Assembly (NCBI RefSeq): GCF_000380505.1
Contig: NZ_AQYH01000003.1
Location: forward strand, 275,686-339,685
Reading direction: 5' to 3'
Source of the DNA: Kaistia granuli DSM 23481
GTDB lineage: Bacteria > Pseudomonadota > Alphaproteobacteria > Rhizobiales > Kaistiaceae
Length of the DNA stretch: 64,000 bases
The notes below the pieces were generated by a model. It was given only the letters and a program-made list of their open reading frames with translations, was not told where the DNA came from and did not search any database. This document shows positions 8,174 through 17,290 of the stretch, in pieces (within the stretch, counting starts at the first letter, position 1; every line of letters starts with the position of its first letter). The position numbers were made by a program, and so were the translations under genes.

Positions 8174-9385
8174 ATGGATGGGCTAGATATTCTGTCGTCA
8201 CAAAGGGATTTTTCTCTCGCGCGCCTTACCGTGTCGGTGACGCCCTCCGCCCGCGCCATCGAGAGCGACTGGCGCGCGTTGGAACGTCTTTCTCCCCTTT
8301 CCGTCTACCAGAGCTTCGACTGGATCGATTGCTGGATCGACGCGGCGACGGGGCCGCAGCGGATCCGGCCGGCTATTGTCAGCCTCCGCCATGACGACAG
8401 GGTCGTCGCCATTCTGCCGCTCGGCGTCGAGCGCGTCGGCCCCGTCCGGATCGCCCGCTTCCTGGGTGGCGAACACGCCAATATCCGCATGGGACTGCTC
8501 GATCCGGCCTTCGCAGCTTTCCTGACGCCGGAGACGACCGCCGAAATCCTGCGCTGCGTCGCCGAAGCGCTCGGCGGCGTCGATCTGCTCGATCTCGATG
8601 CCCAGCCGGTTCGCTGGGCTGGAGCCGTCAATCCGCTGGCAGCCCATCCGGAGGCGCGCCCGGCCAAATGCGATGTCGGGATGATGCAGCTCGGGCCCGA
8701 CTTCGCAGCCGTCCTCGCTGCCCATCGCGGCGCCAAGAAAGCCAAGAAGCGGCGCTGGCAGGCCAATACGCTGGCACCCGTCGGCGGTTCCGTGCTTCGC
8801 CGCGCCGCCTCGCGGGACGAAGCGCTCGCCATCCTCGAAACCTATTTCGAGCAGAAGGCCGCGTGGTTCCGCGAGCAGGGCATTACCGACAGCTTCGCTG
8901 AGCCGGGCGTCGCCGATTTCTTCCGGGCCCTGGTCGAGCGTCGCTGGGACGGCGGGGAAACATCCCTGATCGAGCTCGATGCGCTGGAATTCGACGGCGG
9001 CATCCGGGCGATCCTCGGCAGCGGCACGGCGTCTGGCCGGCTGAGCGGCTATTTCATGTCGGTATCGAACGATGACTGGCGCCGCGTCAGCCCTGGCGAG
9101 CTGATGCTCTACGAGGTGATTTCAGCGAGTTGCGCGCGCGGCCTCACCTCCCTTGATCTCGGTCGGGGCGACGAGCGCTACAAGGCGTCCTGGCTGGAGG
9201 AAATCGAGCGACATGTCCGGGTCATCGTGCCCGTCACCCTGGCAGGTCACGCGGTATCCGGCCTGATGCGCGCCACCGACCGGATCGAGAGCACGATCCG
9301 GGACAATCCGAAACTCTGGCAGCTTGCCAAGAAGATCCGGCGCTGGCGTGGTCATGCGGACCAATCCGCCCGCGAAGCCGATTGA
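8174..9385 (+). CDS. CelD/BcsL-like GNAT acyltransferase
   Basis: A 403-residue protein of the CelD/BcsL family (acetyltransferase involved in cellulose biosynthesis, tandem GNAT-like folds). Recognisable parts are the N-terminal segment around YQSFDWIDCWIDA (about 44-56), the central basic stretch AKKAKKRRW (about 192-200) and the C-terminal LTSLDLGRGDERYKASW block that is conserved in these proteins. It probably acylates a sugar or glycan intermediate in the cytoplasm; acyl donor and acceptor are unknown. It converges end to end with the Wzz-like gene (stops at 9385/9386). Confidence 0.75.
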   Translation: MDGLDILSSQRDFSLARLTVSVTPSARAIESDWRALERLSPLSVYQSFDWIDCWIDAATGPQRIRPAIVSLRHDDRVVAILPLGVERVGPVRIARFLGGEHANIRMGLLDPAFAAFLTPETTAEILRCVAEALGGVDLLDLDAQPVRWAGAVNPLAAHPEARPAKCDVGMMQLGPDFAAVLAAHRGAKKAKKRRWQANTLAPVGGSVLRRAASRDEALAILETYFEQKAAWFREQGITDSFAEPGVADFFRALVERRWDGGETSLIELDALEFDGGIRAILGSGTASGRLSGYFMSVSNDDWRRVSPGELMLYEVISASCARGLTSLDLGRGDERYKASWLEEIERHVRVIVPVTLAGHAVSGLMRATDRIESTIRDNPKLWQLAKKIRRWRGHADQSAREAD

Positions 9386-11575
9386 TCAGGCGAGCTCGGC
9401 CGCCGCCGCCGCGTCTTCCGATCCGCCTTTCGGGGCCGCCTCGGCAATCAGCAGCATGACCTCCGTCGAGGCCCTCGCCTTCATCGCCTCATGGGTGCGG
9501 ACCGTCCGCGGCTCGCTGTCCGCGCCGTCGGCCACGACGATCACCGCGCCGGCCTTCGGCGCCAGTTGCAGCGCCAGCTCCCAGTCCGCATCGAGCAGGA
9601 TCTGGTCATAGGTCTGATCAAGCGCGTCGAGGATCGAGACGAGCCGCTCGCCCTCGGCCGCGCCGGCGTCGAATTCGAGAAGCCCGCGCGGGATCATGTG
9701 CGCGCGCGATCGGCGGTCGCGGAAGATCACCTGATCGAAGGAAGCCGTGCCGGCGAAAAGGTCCGTGAAGCCCGGCCGCTGTTCCTCGACGGCCATCGCC
9801 CGGCTATCGGCGCCGTCGCCCTGGAGTTCGACCAGAAGCACGCGGTTGCCACGCCGCGACAGGGCGCGGGCCAGCGACACAGCGGCCAGCGGCCGTCCGG
9901 CGGTCTGGTCGAGTTCGGCCATGGCGATCAGAACGCGCCGCGCCTTGGCGTCGACGATCCGGTCGACGATGGCATTGAGCGAATCCTGTGCCTCGGCGGT
10001 GAGACCGCGCGCCTGCGATGCCGCGGCCAGGGGAAGAGCTGCCTCGGTCGGCGCCGTCTCCAGCGGTTCGGATCGCAACGGCGGCACCGGATCCGGCACC
10101 AGGGGCGGCGTCAGGACGACGCGACGCAGCGCCCTGCCCGACGTCAGTTCCCGGATCAGGATCACTGCGATGGCAAGCAGGAGCAGCGCGACCGTCGACG
10201 CGATCGTCAGCGGCAGCTTCTTGGGAAAGGTCGGCTCCAGCGGAACCGAGGCGCGGGAAATGATGCGGGCGTCGGCCGGAAGATAATTGCCCTCCTGGCG
10301 CGAGGATGCCTCGCGATAGCGACGGAGATAGGTTTCGAGCAGATCACGCTGCGCGGTCGCCTCGCGTTCGAGCGCGCGCAGCTGCACCTCCGCGTCGTTG
10401 GTCTGGCCGGTGGCGGCCTTGGCGCGGGCGATGTCCTGGCCGATATCGACCTCGCGGGCCCGCGCGGTCGCGGCTTCGCCCTCGAGGCTCTGCAGGATGC
10501 GGGTCACCTCGCGGCGAACCTGCGTGTCGAGATCGGCGAGCTGGGCGTTCAGTTCCTTGAGGCGGGGGTGCGCGGGAAGCAGCGTCGCCGAGAGCTGCGC
10601 GATCTGGGCACGCAGGGCGACCTGCTGCTCGCGCAGACGCTGGATCAGCTGGGAATCGCGAACGTCGGGCACGTCCGGCGTCGCCCCGCTGGCGAGGCTC
10701 TTGCGAACCGTCTCGGCCTTCGCTTCGGCCGAGGAGCGGGCGGCGACCAAGCGCGCCAGTTCGGCGTTGAGGTCATTCAGCTTCTGCTGGGCCAGCGAAG
10801 TATTGTTCTGTCCGCCGGAAAACAGGCCACGCTCGGTGCGGAATGCCTCGACCTTCGCTTCGGCGTCCGTGACCTTGGTGCGCAGATCAGCGATCTGCGA
10901 TTCGAGCCAGCGCGTCGCGTCGGCATTGGTGGAGCGGCGCGCCTCTCGCTCGAGCGCCAGATACTCCTCTGCGACGGCGTTGGCGACCTTGGCGGCCAGT
11001 TGCGGGTCGGTCGAGGAGAAGCCGACGGTGATGACGCGGGTCTTGTCGATCGAGAAGACGTCGAGCTTGTCAGCGAAGCGCTGCAACACGCGGTCTTCCG
11101 GGGTCGGCTGCGGGGCCGGACGACCGAGGCCGATATTGACCAGCATCTGGTCGAAGGTGGGCAGCAGGCGCGGCTTGTTGAACTCGCGCAGGGAAGCGAG
11201 GCCGAGGGAATCGACCACCGTATTGGCGAGATCGCGCGAACCGATCAGCTCCACCTGGCTGGCGATGCCCTCCGAATCGAGCAGCGCCCTCACCTCCTCG
11301 GTGCCGGCGCCAGCCCGGGTGATCTCCGATTCACCACTTTCGATCAGTATTTTGGCGGCGGCGGAATAGCGCGGCGTGACGAAGTTCAACCCGACATAGA
11401 GCGCGCCGGCGAACAGCAGGCCGAAGAGGAGGAGATACGGCAAAGCCCGCAGCAGCGCGCCCAACAACGCCCGCATGTCGAGTTCGACATCATCGATTTG
11501 CCCCAAACGCCCGTCCGCCATAACCGCGCATGATCCCCTTGCCGATGCGACATCATCTGGAATCAGGGTAACCAT
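9386..11575 (-). CDS. Wzz/GumC-like polysaccharide co-polymerase with degenerate tyrosine-kinase domain
   Basis: Inner-membrane chain-length/export regulator of the ExoP/GumC/Wzc class, 729 residues from ATG 11575 (ATG 11521 is possible). Two membrane segments (about 46-64 and 454-475) flank a periplasmic coiled-coil region (about 200-430). The LEPTFPKK motif typical of GumC/Wzc lies just before the second helix. The cytoplasmic tail (about 545-729) resembles the BY-kinase fold, but the Walker A position reads AELDQTAGRPLA with no GKT/S, the Walker A' reads VLLVELQ, and there is no tyrosine-rich C-terminus. ATP-dependent autophosphorylation therefore looks lost. It is divergent from the Wza-like gene across 135 bases. 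Confidence 0.85.
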   Translation of the reverse strand: MVTLIPDDVASARGSCAVMADGRLGQIDDVELDMRALLGALLRALPYLLLFGLLFAGALYVGLNFVTPRYSAAAKILIESGESEITRAGAGTEEVRALLDSEGIASQVELIGSRDLANTVVDSLGLASLREFNKPRLLPTFDQMLVNIGLGRPAPQPTPEDRVLQRFADKLDVFSIDKTRVITVGFSSTDPQLAAKVANAVAEEYLALEREARRSTNADATRWLESQIADLRTKVTDAEAKVEAFRTERGLFSGGQNNTSLAQQKLNDLNAELARLVAARSSAEAKAETVRKSLASGATPDVPDVRDSQLIQRLREQQVALRAQIAQLSATLLPAHPRLKELNAQLADLDTQVRREVTRILQSLEGEAATARAREVDIGQDIARAKAATGQTNDAEVQLRALEREATAQRDLLETYLRRYREASSRQEGNYLPADARIISRASVPLEPTFPKKLPLTIASTVALLLLAIAVILIRELTSGRALRRVVLTPPLVPDPVPPLRSEPLETAPTEAALPLAAASQARGLTAEAQDSLNAIVDRIVDAKARRVLIAMAELDQTAGRPLAAVSLARALSRRGNRVLLVELQGDGADSRAMAVEEQRPGFTDLFAGTASFDQVIFRDRRSRAHMIPRGLLEFDAGAAEGERLVSILDALDQTYDQILLDADWELALQLAPKAGAVIVVADGADSEPRTVRTHEAMKARASTEVMLLIAEAAPKGGSEDAAAAAELA

Positions 11576-11638
11576 GGCGTTAATTCCGGGGCTTCCGCGG
11601 TAAATGCCCCCGTAAGCCTTACCGCGGCAGGCGGTCAA

Positions 11639-11653
11639 TTTACCCGACATTAA
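11639..11653. promoter_or_regulatory. CtrA-like box in the divergent EPS promoter region
   Basis: TTTA, seven bases, then TTAA: one mismatch from the alphaproteobacterial CtrA consensus TTAA-N7-TTAA. It lies between the divergent Wzz-like and Wza-like genes, where a cell-cycle input to polysaccharide export would be placed. A single near-match of this length can occur by chance, so this is tentative. Confidence 0.25.
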
Positions 11654-11710
11654 CCATGGCAGGCAGACAGTTCGGGTCAGAGATTCCCTAGCGATCCGGA
11701 CGCCTTACCG

Positions 11711-12274
11711 ATGCGATTTCCACTTCTTGTTGCGGCCATGATCTGCGCCAGCCTGCTCGGCGGCTGCGCCACGCCCTATCCGCCCCAGGACCCGGCCACC
11801 TACAAGGCACTGATCGCTCCGTATCGTCTCGACAGCGGAGACCGTCTTCGCGTCGTCGTCTTCGGCCAGTCGGACCTGACCAACAGCTACACGATCGACC
11901 AGGCCGGCTACATCTCGATGCCGCTGGTCGGCGCGGTCGCCGCGCGTGGTCGCAGCACCCAGGAAATGGAAGGCGACATCGCCGCCAAGCTGCGCAAGGG
12001 CTTCATCCGCAATCCCGACGTCTCGGTCGAGGTCGACCGCTACCGGCCCTTCTTCATCATGGGCGAGGTCACGAGCGCGGGCCAGTATCCCTATGTGAAC
12101 GGCATGACCGCCCAGACAGCCGTCGCCATCGCTGGCGGCTTCACGCCACGCGCCCAGCGTGCAGATGTGGATGTTACACGCCAGGTGAACGGAAAAGTTA
12201 CGACTGTCCGGCTATTGCCCACCCAGCCGATCTTCCCCGGCGACACCGTGAACGTACGCGAGCGCTTCTTCTGA
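11711..12274 (+). CDS. Wza/GumB-like polysaccharide export lipoprotein
   Basis: Outer-membrane polysaccharide export component, 187 residues. A lipoprotein signal peptide ends in the lipobox LLGGC (about 15-19). The Poly_export (Wza) domain follows with YRLDSGDRLRVVVFGQ, then an SLBB-type stretch around FFIMGEVTSAGQYPYVNG. It is the short GumB-like form without the extra C-terminal domains of E. coli Wza. It starts an operon with the GT4 gene 4 bases downstream and, with the opposite Wzz-like protein, would form the export channel. Confidence 0.88.
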   Translation: MRFPLLVAAMICASLLGGCATPYPPQDPATYKALIAPYRLDSGDRLRVVVFGQSDLTNSYTIDQAGYISMPLVGAVAARGRSTQEMEGDIAAKLRKGFIRNPDVSVEVDRYRPFFIMGEVTSAGQYPYVNGMTAQTAVAIAGGFTPRAQRADVDVTRQVNGKVTTVRLLPTQPIFPGDTVNVRERFF

Positions 12275-12278
12275 CGCG

Positions 12279-13475
12279 ATGAATGAACCGAACGACCCTC
12301 ATGCGCCCGCTGGTGGCAAGCTCAGGATCGTTCACGTTCTTCGCTCCCCCGTCGGCGGCATCTTCCGCCATGTCCGCGATCTCGCCGAGGCACAGGCCGC
12401 CGAGGGCCATCAGGTAGGCATCGTCTGCGACTCGTCTACCGGAGGCGCACGCGAGGAGGAACTGTTCCAGGCATTGACCCCGCATCTGGCGCTCGGATTG
12501 CACCGGACGCCGATGCAGCGGCATGTGTCGCCGACCGATCTGATCGCCTTCTTGCGGCTGTTTCGCCGCATCCAGGCTCTCCATCCCGATATCCTCCATA
12601 CACATGGCGCCAAGGGCGGCGTGTACGGACGGATCATCGGTACGCTCTTGCGGGTCTTTGGTTCCAGCGTGGCCCGCATCTACTGTCCGCATGGCGGCAG
12701 CCTGCACTACGATCCGGCAACGCGTTCGGGGCGGCTGTTCTTCCGCATCGAGCACTTCATGGAGCGTCTGACGGACGCCTTCATCTTCGTCAGCCAGTAT
12801 GAAGCCGAGACCTTTGCCAGCAAGGTCGGCGCGCCCCGCAAGCCGTGGCGGATCGTGCCGAACGGCATCCGCGACGAGGAATTCGATCCGATCGAGACGC
12901 TGCCGGGCGCGGCCGACTTCCTCTATATCGGCATGATGCGGGACCTGAAGGGCACGGATGTCTTCATCGACGCCCTCGCCCGCTTGCGCGACCGTCGTGG
13001 CATCGCGCCGACGGCGGAACTGGTCGGCGATGGCCCCGACAAGGCGCGCTACGAGGCGCAGGTCCAGCGGCTGGGCCTGGACAGGACCACGCGCATACAC
13101 CCGGCCATGGCCACCCGCACCGCGTTCGCCATGGCGAAAGTCGTCGTCGTGCCGTCGCGCGCCGAATCGATGCCCTATGTCGTGCTCGAGGCGGCAGCTG
13201 CCGCCCGTCCCATCGTCGCGACAAGGGTCGGCGGCATTCCCGAGATCTTCGGTGCCGAGCAGGATCGGCTGGTGCCGCCCGGCGATGCCGACGCGCTCGC
13301 CGACGCCATGGCCGACAGCCTCGACGATCCGCAGCGTGCCTTTGCCGACGCCAATCGCCTGCGCGCCATCGTCCGCCCGCAATTCTCGATCGAGCACATG
13401 ACGGAGGTCGTCGGCGCCGTCTATCGCGATTGCCGCAGCCCCGGCTCCCAGTCAGCACCCAATCGGACACGCTGA
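12279..13475 (+). CDS. glycosyltransferase family 4
   Basis: A 398-residue GT-B glycosyltransferase. The N-terminal domain carries a glycine-rich acceptor-side loop, LRSPVGGIFRHVRDLA (about 23-38), and the C-terminal domain the nucleotide-sugar motif E-x7-E in PSRAESMPYVVLEAAAAARP (about residues 292-311). It likely adds a sugar to the undecaprenyl-linked repeat unit at the cytoplasmic face of the membrane. Donor and acceptor cannot be read from sequence. It sits between the export lipoprotein and the priming transferase, which supports a role in the same glycan. Confidence 0.85.
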   Translation: MNEPNDPHAPAGGKLRIVHVLRSPVGGIFRHVRDLAEAQAAEGHQVGIVCDSSTGGAREEELFQALTPHLALGLHRTPMQRHVSPTDLIAFLRLFRRIQALHPDILHTHGAKGGVYGRIIGTLLRVFGSSVARIYCPHGGSLHYDPATRSGRLFFRIEHFMERLTDAFIFVSQYEAETFASKVGAPRKPWRIVPNGIRDEEFDPIETLPGAADFLYIGMMRDLKGTDVFIDALARLRDRRGIAPTAELVGDGPDKARYEAQVQRLGLDRTTRIHPAMATRTAFAMAKVVVVPSRAESMPYVVLEAAAAARPIVATRVGGIPEIFGAEQDRLVPPGDADALADAMADSLDDPQRAFADANRLRAIVRPQFSIEHMTEVVGAVYRDCRSPGSQSAPNRTR

Positions 13476-13619
13476 AATCTCTCCGTTTCGGGACCGGATC
13501 GCCCATTGCTTGCAGAGGGCTGCATTTTCCGGTCGCTACGGACTGAATGAGGCGTCCGGCAAAGATTTGTTAGCCTGCCCGAGCTAACGTGCCGCTACCG
13601 TGTTTTCCTGCAGCAGGCC

Positions 13620-15122
13620 ATGACAATCGAACCGTCTCCCAACGTCGACGCTCCGCCCAACCGTGTCCTGCTCAGCGAGCATGCGCGTCAGGTAGCGTCC
13701 CAATTGTCGAGTCAGGCGCTGTCACCGCGCCTTTTGGCCAATATCGTCCAGGCGATCGACGCGATTGTTCTCGTGGTCATCGGGGCCGTATTCGCGTTCA
13801 CCACCTGGCACAATTCGCCCGGAACCGGCTGGAGCCCGCTGATCTTGATCGTGGCGGCGCCGCTGATCGCCACCATCGGCATCCGCTCCATGGGCGGATA
13901 TTCGGCGACGTCGCTGCGCGACTATCTGTCGATCCTGCCCCGCATTCTGATCTGCTGGGTACTGACGATCGCCGTCGTGGCCGCTGGTACCTTCTTCTTC
14001 GACGTCGAGACGGGCGGCAAGCGCGGCTGGCTTGGCCTGATGTTCCTCGTCGGGGCCGCCTATTTCGTCATCGGGCGCATCATCGTCGCCTCGCTGGTGA
14101 AGCGCTGGACGCGCGAAGGCCGACTGGAGCGGCGCGCCGTGATCGTCGGTGGCGGCGAGCATGCCGCCGACCTGCTGACGGCGGTCGGCGATCAGAGCAA
14201 GACCGGTGTGCGCGTCTACGGCATCTTCGATGACCGCGGCGGCGATCGCTCGCCCCAGGAAGTCGTCGGCGTGCCGAAGCTCGGAACGGTTGCCGAACTG
14301 GTCGAATTCGCCCGGCTTGCCCGTATCGACCTGCTGATCGTGGCGCTGCCGCTTTCAGCCGAGAGCCGCGTGCTGCAGCTGTTGAAGAAGCTCTGGGTTC
14401 TGCCGGTCGACATCCGCATCTCCGCCCTGAACAGCAAGCTGCGCTTTACGCCGCGCTCCTATTCCTATGTCGGCCCGGTGCCGCTGCTCGATCTGTTCGA
14501 CCGTCCGATCGTCGGCTGGGATTCGATGCTGAAGCGCGGCTTCGACATCGTCATCGCCAGCCTGGCGCTGATCCTGCTGTCGCCCGTCTTCCTGGTGACG
14601 GCGATCGCCATCCGCCTCGACAGCCCGGGACCGATCTTTTTCCGGCAGAAGCGCTACGGCTTCAACAACGAGGTCATCGACGTCTTCAAATTCCGCTCGA
14701 TGTACCACCATCTGAGCGACCCCAACGCCAAGGTCGTCGTGACCAAGGGTGATCCGCGTGTCACGAAGGTCGGGCGCTTCATCCGCCGGACCTCGATCGA
14801 CGAACTGCCCCAGCTCGTCAACGTGCTGCGCGGAGAACTCTCGCTCGTCGGTCCCCGTCCGCACGCGGTCAACGCCCATACCGAGAACCGACTCTGGGAC
14901 GAGGTCGTCGACGGCTATTTCGCCCGCCACAAGGTCAAGCCCGGCGTTACCGGCTGGGCGCAGATCAACGGCTGGCGCGGCGAAGTCGATACGCCCGAGA
15001 AGATCCGACGCCGGGTCGAATACGACCTCGATTATATCGAACGCTGGTCCGTGCTGTTCGACCTCTACATCCTGGCGATGACGCCGATCTGCCTGATCAA
15101 CAACAACGAGAACGCCTATTGA
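13620..15122 (+). CDS. priming undecaprenyl-phosphate sugar phosphotransferase (WcaJ-like)
   Basis: Polyprenyl glycosylphosphotransferase, 500 residues, that starts repeat-unit synthesis by loading a sugar phosphate (commonly glucose or galactose 1-phosphate) on undecaprenyl phosphate. About four N-terminal membrane helices (55-175) are followed by a CoA-binding-like domain (about 180-290) and the catalytic Bac_transf domain, which begins LKRGFDIVIASLALILLSP near residue 303 and contains DSPGPIFFRQKR, KFRSM, GVTGWAQINGWRG and RRVEYDLDYIERW. The TGA overlaps the TTG start of the next gene. A 144-base gap upstream may hold its own promoter. Confidence 0.9.
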   Translation: MTIEPSPNVDAPPNRVLLSEHARQVASQLSSQALSPRLLANIVQAIDAIVLVVIGAVFAFTTWHNSPGTGWSPLILIVAAPLIATIGIRSMGGYSATSLRDYLSILPRILICWVLTIAVVAAGTFFFDVETGGKRGWLGLMFLVGAAYFVIGRIIVASLVKRWTREGRLERRAVIVGGGEHAADLLTAVGDQSKTGVRVYGIFDDRGGDRSPQEVVGVPKLGTVAELVEFARLARIDLLIVALPLSAESRVLQLLKKLWVLPVDIRISALNSKLRFTPRSYSYVGPVPLLDLFDRPIVGWDSMLKRGFDIVIASLALILLSPVFLVTAIAIRLDSPGPIFFRQKRYGFNNEVIDVFKFRSMYHHLSDPNAKVVVTKGDPRVTKVGRFIRRTSIDELPQLVNVLRGELSLVGPRPHAVNAHTENRLWDEVVDGYFARHKVKPGVTGWAQINGWRGEVDTPEKIRRRVEYDLDYIERWSVLFDLYILAMTPICLINNNENAY

Positions 15123-16387
15123 TCCGGGTCGTGACGAGGCCCCGGGCGATGCCTGCCCGCATGGTGGCAAACGCCGTCATCGGGGTCCTCGTCTTCCTGA
15201 GCGGCTTCGTGCTCTACGAACCGGCGCCGTCCGACCTTCTGCTTTGCGCCGTGGTCGTCGTCTGGGCCTTCCTCGGCCTGCGGCTGAGCCGGCCCATGCT
15301 GCCGATGATCGTGCTGATGCTGCTCTACATGAGCGGCGGCTTGCTCTCCTTCGTCGAGCTCAAGGCCTTCCAGAAGCCGGCCATCTACATGGCGACGACC
15401 GGTTTTCTGGCCATCTCGTCGATGTTCTTCGCGGCGGTGATCCAGACTGACACCGAACGGCGGCTGAAGGTGATCGAGCAGAGCTATATCGCCGCCGCCA
15501 TCGTCACCGCCGTCCTCGGCATTCTGGGCTATTTTGGCGCCATCCCCTATGCGGAGCTCTTCACGCTCTATGACCGGGCGAAGGGCGCCTTCAAGGACCC
15601 GAACGTCTTCGGGCCGTTCCTGATCCTGCCGCTGATCGTCCTGACGCGCGCGGTGCTGACGGACAAGCTGGCGAATTCCGGCTGGCGACTGCTTGGCATC
15701 GGCATTCTGCTCGCTGGCGTCTTCCTGTCGTTCTCGCGCGCCGCCTGGGGCATGGCCATCGTGGCGCTCCTGCTCATCACGGTGCTGGCCTTCGTCTCGG
15801 AGCCGCGCCAGAGCCGTCGGTTGCGGATGATCGCCTATATCGCCGGCGGCTTGCTCGCCGTGGCGCTCCTGCTGGCGCTGCTGCTCTCGATTCCGCTCGT
15901 CCAGGACCTGTTCGCGCAGCGCTTCAAGCTGGTGCAGGAATATGACGCGGGACGCCTAGGCCGTTTCGAGCGGCATATTCTCGGCTTCTTCCTGATCCAG
16001 GAGCACCCGTTCGGCCTCGGCCCGTTCGAGTTCGGCAAGATGATGGGCGAGGACGAGCACAACATGTGGCTGAAGGGCTTTACCGCCTATGGCTGGCTAG
16101 GCGGCGTCTCCTATATCGCGCTTGTCGTCTGGACCCTGTTGATCGCGACGCCGCTGCTGTTCAGGGCACGTCCCTGGACGCCCTTCATCCAGAGCGTCTA
16201 TGCCGTCTATATCGGCCATCTGCTGATCCACAATGTGATCGACAATGATCACTGGCGGCATCTGTTTCTTATCTACGGTCTGCTCTGGGGCGCCTATGCG
16301 CTGGAGTGGAAGAACCGGCGGATCGCCGCGCGCGCTCCCCCGCCGCCACTTGTCTTCGGCCCCGTCGCCCTGCCGAGAGCCGGATAG
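15119..16387 (+). CDS. O-antigen ligase / Wzy-like polymerase family membrane protein
   Basis: A 422-residue polytopic membrane protein with ten or more hydrophobic helices and a family-typical periplasmic loop containing HPFGLGPFEFGKMMGEDEHN (about 295-314) before the last helices. Members ligate O-antigen to lipid A-core or polymerise repeat units. With a Wzz/GumC-like partner and a Wza-like export protein in the same locus, polymerase of the exopolysaccharide is the more likely role. The TTG start overlaps the previous stop (TTGA). No Wzx flippase was found in this locus. It converges with the methyltransferase gene, 6 bases apart. Confidence 0.82.
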   Translation: MIRVVTRPRAMPARMVANAVIGVLVFLSGFVLYEPAPSDLLLCAVVVVWAFLGLRLSRPMLPMIVLMLLYMSGGLLSFVELKAFQKPAIYMATTGFLAISSMFFAAVIQTDTERRLKVIEQSYIAAAIVTAVLGILGYFGAIPYAELFTLYDRAKGAFKDPNVFGPFLILPLIVLTRAVLTDKLANSGWRLLGIGILLAGVFLSFSRAAWGMAIVALLLITVLAFVSEPRQSRRLRMIAYIAGGLLAVALLLALLLSIPLVQDLFAQRFKLVQEYDAGRLGRFERHILGFFLIQEHPFGLGPFEFGKMMGEDEHNMWLKGFTAYGWLGGVSYIALVVWTLLIATPLLFRARPWTPFIQSVYAVYIGHLLIHNVIDNDHWRHLFLIYGLLWGAYALEWKNRRIAARAPPPPLVFGPVALPRAG

Positions 16388-16393
16388 GCCGCG

Positions 16394-17125
16394 TCACTCG
16401 AAGGCGTAGAGCCGGAACAGATCGCTCGGCGCGACGAACAGTTCCCGGACGCGGTCGAAGCCTGCTTCACGGCCCATGGCGTGCCAGGTGGAGGCCGTCT
16501 CCGGAAAGTCCGCCGTCGAGACGTGCTGCCAGATCATCGCCCATTCATTCGCGTCGCAGGCCGTCCAGAACGGCCGCTGTGTCTCCCAGCGTCGCAGCCA
16601 CGCATCCCGATCTTCGCCATCGGGGCTCGCCGTCTCGTAGACGAGGAAAAGGCCGTCTTCACCGACGAATTGCCGAACCGCCCGCATCACCCTCAGCTTG
16701 TCGGGCTTCAGGAAATGATGCAGCGACAGTCCGATCCAGACGACATCCACCGGTTCGCGTCGCGTCGGCAGAAGCTCGGAAAAGTCTCCTTCGTTCAAGA
16801 TGAACGGGCATCCGAGATCCAGCAGGGCCTGCTCCGCCATGTCGAGCGCAGCGCGGGACAGGTCGATTCCCTCATAGTGCGCGATTGCCGTCCCCCGCAG
16901 CGCGGGCAGGCTGGCGCGGGCATCGCCACAGGCAACGTCGAGGAATGAAAACGGCTTCGAGATCTCGTTAAGCAGCACATGGCGCAGACACGCATAGGCC
17001 TCGTCATGGAACAGATAGTTGTTGTCCATCACTTTGCGGTAGAGGTGCCACTCACGCTGGAAGATCTGCTGCGAAGGCAGGCCGGAACGGGCGGGAGACG
17101 TCGCGGGCGCAGGCGCATCGACCAT
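16394..17125 (-). CDS. class I SAM-dependent methyltransferase
   Basis: A 243-residue methyltransferase. Motif I is FLDVACGDARASLPAL (about 60-75), followed by the acidic strand HYEGIDLSRAAL; VDVVWIGLSLHHFLKPDKL corresponds to motif II-III. The substrate is unknown. It faces the polysaccharide genes, so it could modify a glycan precursor, but it is also co-directional with the oxidoreductase cluster 165 bases upstream. ATG 17125 has GGAG about eight bases before it and is preferred over GTG at 17167. Confidence 0.8.
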   Translation of the reverse strand: MVDAPAPATSPARSGLPSQQIFQREWHLYRKVMDNNYLFHDEAYACLRHVLLNEISKPFSFLDVACGDARASLPALRGTAIAHYEGIDLSRAALDMAEQALLDLGCPFILNEGDFSELLPTRREPVDVVWIGLSLHHFLKPDKLRVMRAVRQFVGEDGLFLVYETASPDGEDRDAWLRRWETQRPFWTACDANEWAMIWQHVSTADFPETASTWHAMGREAGFDRVRELFVAPSDLFRLYAFE

Positions 17126-17290
17126 GACCGGATCTCCGGACGGAACTGGCCGGGCAAAGGATGCCACCTCGACGGCGGCTTCGACAGCACTGGGCGCCCG
17201 ACCATCCGAAGTCTTGAGGATAGCACAGCGGTTGGAGCGCAGGTTCGGCGGAGCGGCTGCCCGAGACAGGTGGCCGCTCCGATTGTCTCG

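Noticed and set aside
9491..11533. Plus-strand open frame of 680 codons
   Set aside because: It is the complement of the Wzz/GumC-like gene, which has membrane helices and family motifs in the right frame.
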